Source: SYHX01 sp049317645
GTDB lineage: Bacteria; Bacteroidota; Bacteroidia; UBA7662
Assembly (NCBI GenBank): GCA_049317645.1
Contig: JBMOHV010000017.1
Coordinates: 1-32,279, forward strand
Length of the DNA stretch: 32,279 nucleotides
Direction: 5' to 3'
Positions 32,013 through 32,279 of this stretch are shown here, in pieces; positions within the stretch are counted from its first letter, which is position 1, and every line of letters starts with the position of its first letter. Position numbers and translations under genes: made by a program. The notes beneath the pieces were generated by a model. That model was given only the letters and a program-made list of their open reading frames with translations, was not told where the DNA came from and did no database searches.

Positions 32013-32279
32013 ATTCAACAAAGCTCCTGTCCAACACTCCGTTGAGTTGGGAGAGGTCCGTCTGGACCTGCCTCCTTCCAAGAGCTTGTTGATTCGTCAA
32101 ATTTTTTTGGAAACGGCCCAATGGATTCGTTCGGTTGGCCCCCTAGAATCGGAACCCAAGGATCGAGAGGACTTGGCAGAGGATATTCGCAGTGCGCAGG
32201 CCTTGACCACGGCCATTCGTCGGCACATGCTTGCTGCAAAGCACACAGGCCTTCCAGGGGTGGAGCAAACAAATCAGGT
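31999..32279 (+). CDS. aroA: 3-phosphoshikimate 1-carboxyvinyltransferase, 5' part
   Basis: An open frame from ATG 31999 runs off the window end; 93 codons are visible. It starts MATLKFNKAPVQHSVELGEV and contains LPPSKSLLIRQIFLE, the EPSP-synthase N-terminal signature with S27-K28-S29 and R33 in the places that bind shikimate-3-phosphate. The more usual SNR is replaced by LIR. The region EDLAEDIRSAQALTTAIRR fits the next helix. It overlaps aroB by 14 bp and continues the shikimate row, although shikimate dehydrogenase, kinase and AroC are not seen here. The identity is likely, but only about a fifth of the protein is visible. Confidence 0.8.
   Translation, partial: MATLKFNKAPVQHSVELGEVRLDLPPSKSLLIRQIFLETAQWIRSVGPLESEPKDREDLAEDIRSAQALTTAIRRHMLAAKHTGLPGVEQTNQ

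Noticed and set aside
1..32279. Hidden defence system, prophage or integrated element
   Set aside because: Every sizeable gene has a clear housekeeping or envelope identity, spacers are short, and no integrase, transposase, toxin pair or attachment repeat was seen.

Overview
The window reads as core chromosome of a Bacteroidota bacterium, most likely a member of, or relative of, the Flavobacteriales. The evidence is the gliding/type IX secretion genes gldE and gldD next to mutY and ssb, an M1 peptidase with a C-terminal type IX sorting domain, a Bacteroidota-type LptD-like protein, a fused DAHP synthase/chorismate mutase, near absence of Shine-Dalgarno sequences, and several exact matches to the Bacteroidota -7 promoter element TAnnTTTG. 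Base composition looks balanced, slightly above half G+C by eye. No tRNA, rRNA, CRISPR, phage or insertion sequence is visible. Gene density is very high and no stretch over 300 bases lacks a gene.

Layout. (1) 1-2951, minus strand: HU-family protein, a TPR protein, a 29-residue AURKAIP1/COX24-type basic protein, then ribonuclease G, whose 3' end has been tandemly copied in 27-bp units that run to the window edge. (2) 3025-8675, plus strand, divergent from HU: mutY, ssb, gldE, gldD, recG. (3) 8677-17993, minus strand: htpG, purH, mreB, mreC, mreD, mrdA (PBP2), rodA and a 54-residue membrane protein (DUF6728-like), ending tail-to-tail one base from recG. (4) 18129-24040, plus strand: thiolase, truA, an ABC exporter half-transporter, and the secreted M1 peptidase. 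(5) 24118-28542: an envelope block with an MCE/MlaD-like protein and an amidase on the minus strand, divergent from an LptD-like outer-membrane protein. (6) 28505-29710, minus strand: proline dehydrogenase, overlapping the lptD-like gene tail-to-tail. (7) 29836-32279, plus strand: three shikimate genes in an overlapping row: DAHP synthase/chorismate mutase, aroB, and aroA cut by the window end.

The genes form recognisable working groups: RNA decay and ribosome (rng, COX24-like), DNA repair (mutY, ssb, recG), gliding/type IX secretion (gldE, gldD), the rod-shape elongation machine (mreBCD, PBP2, RodA, possibly the small membrane protein), outer-envelope maintenance (MCE, amidase, LptD-like), and aromatic amino-acid synthesis.

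I found no obviously new multi-gene system. The items most worth following are the two tiny genes that length cut-offs miss (1703-1792 and 8677-8841), the tandem copying of the rng stop region, a family of TAnnTTTG promoter matches, an inverted repeat at the predicted purH start point, and several long gene overlaps.
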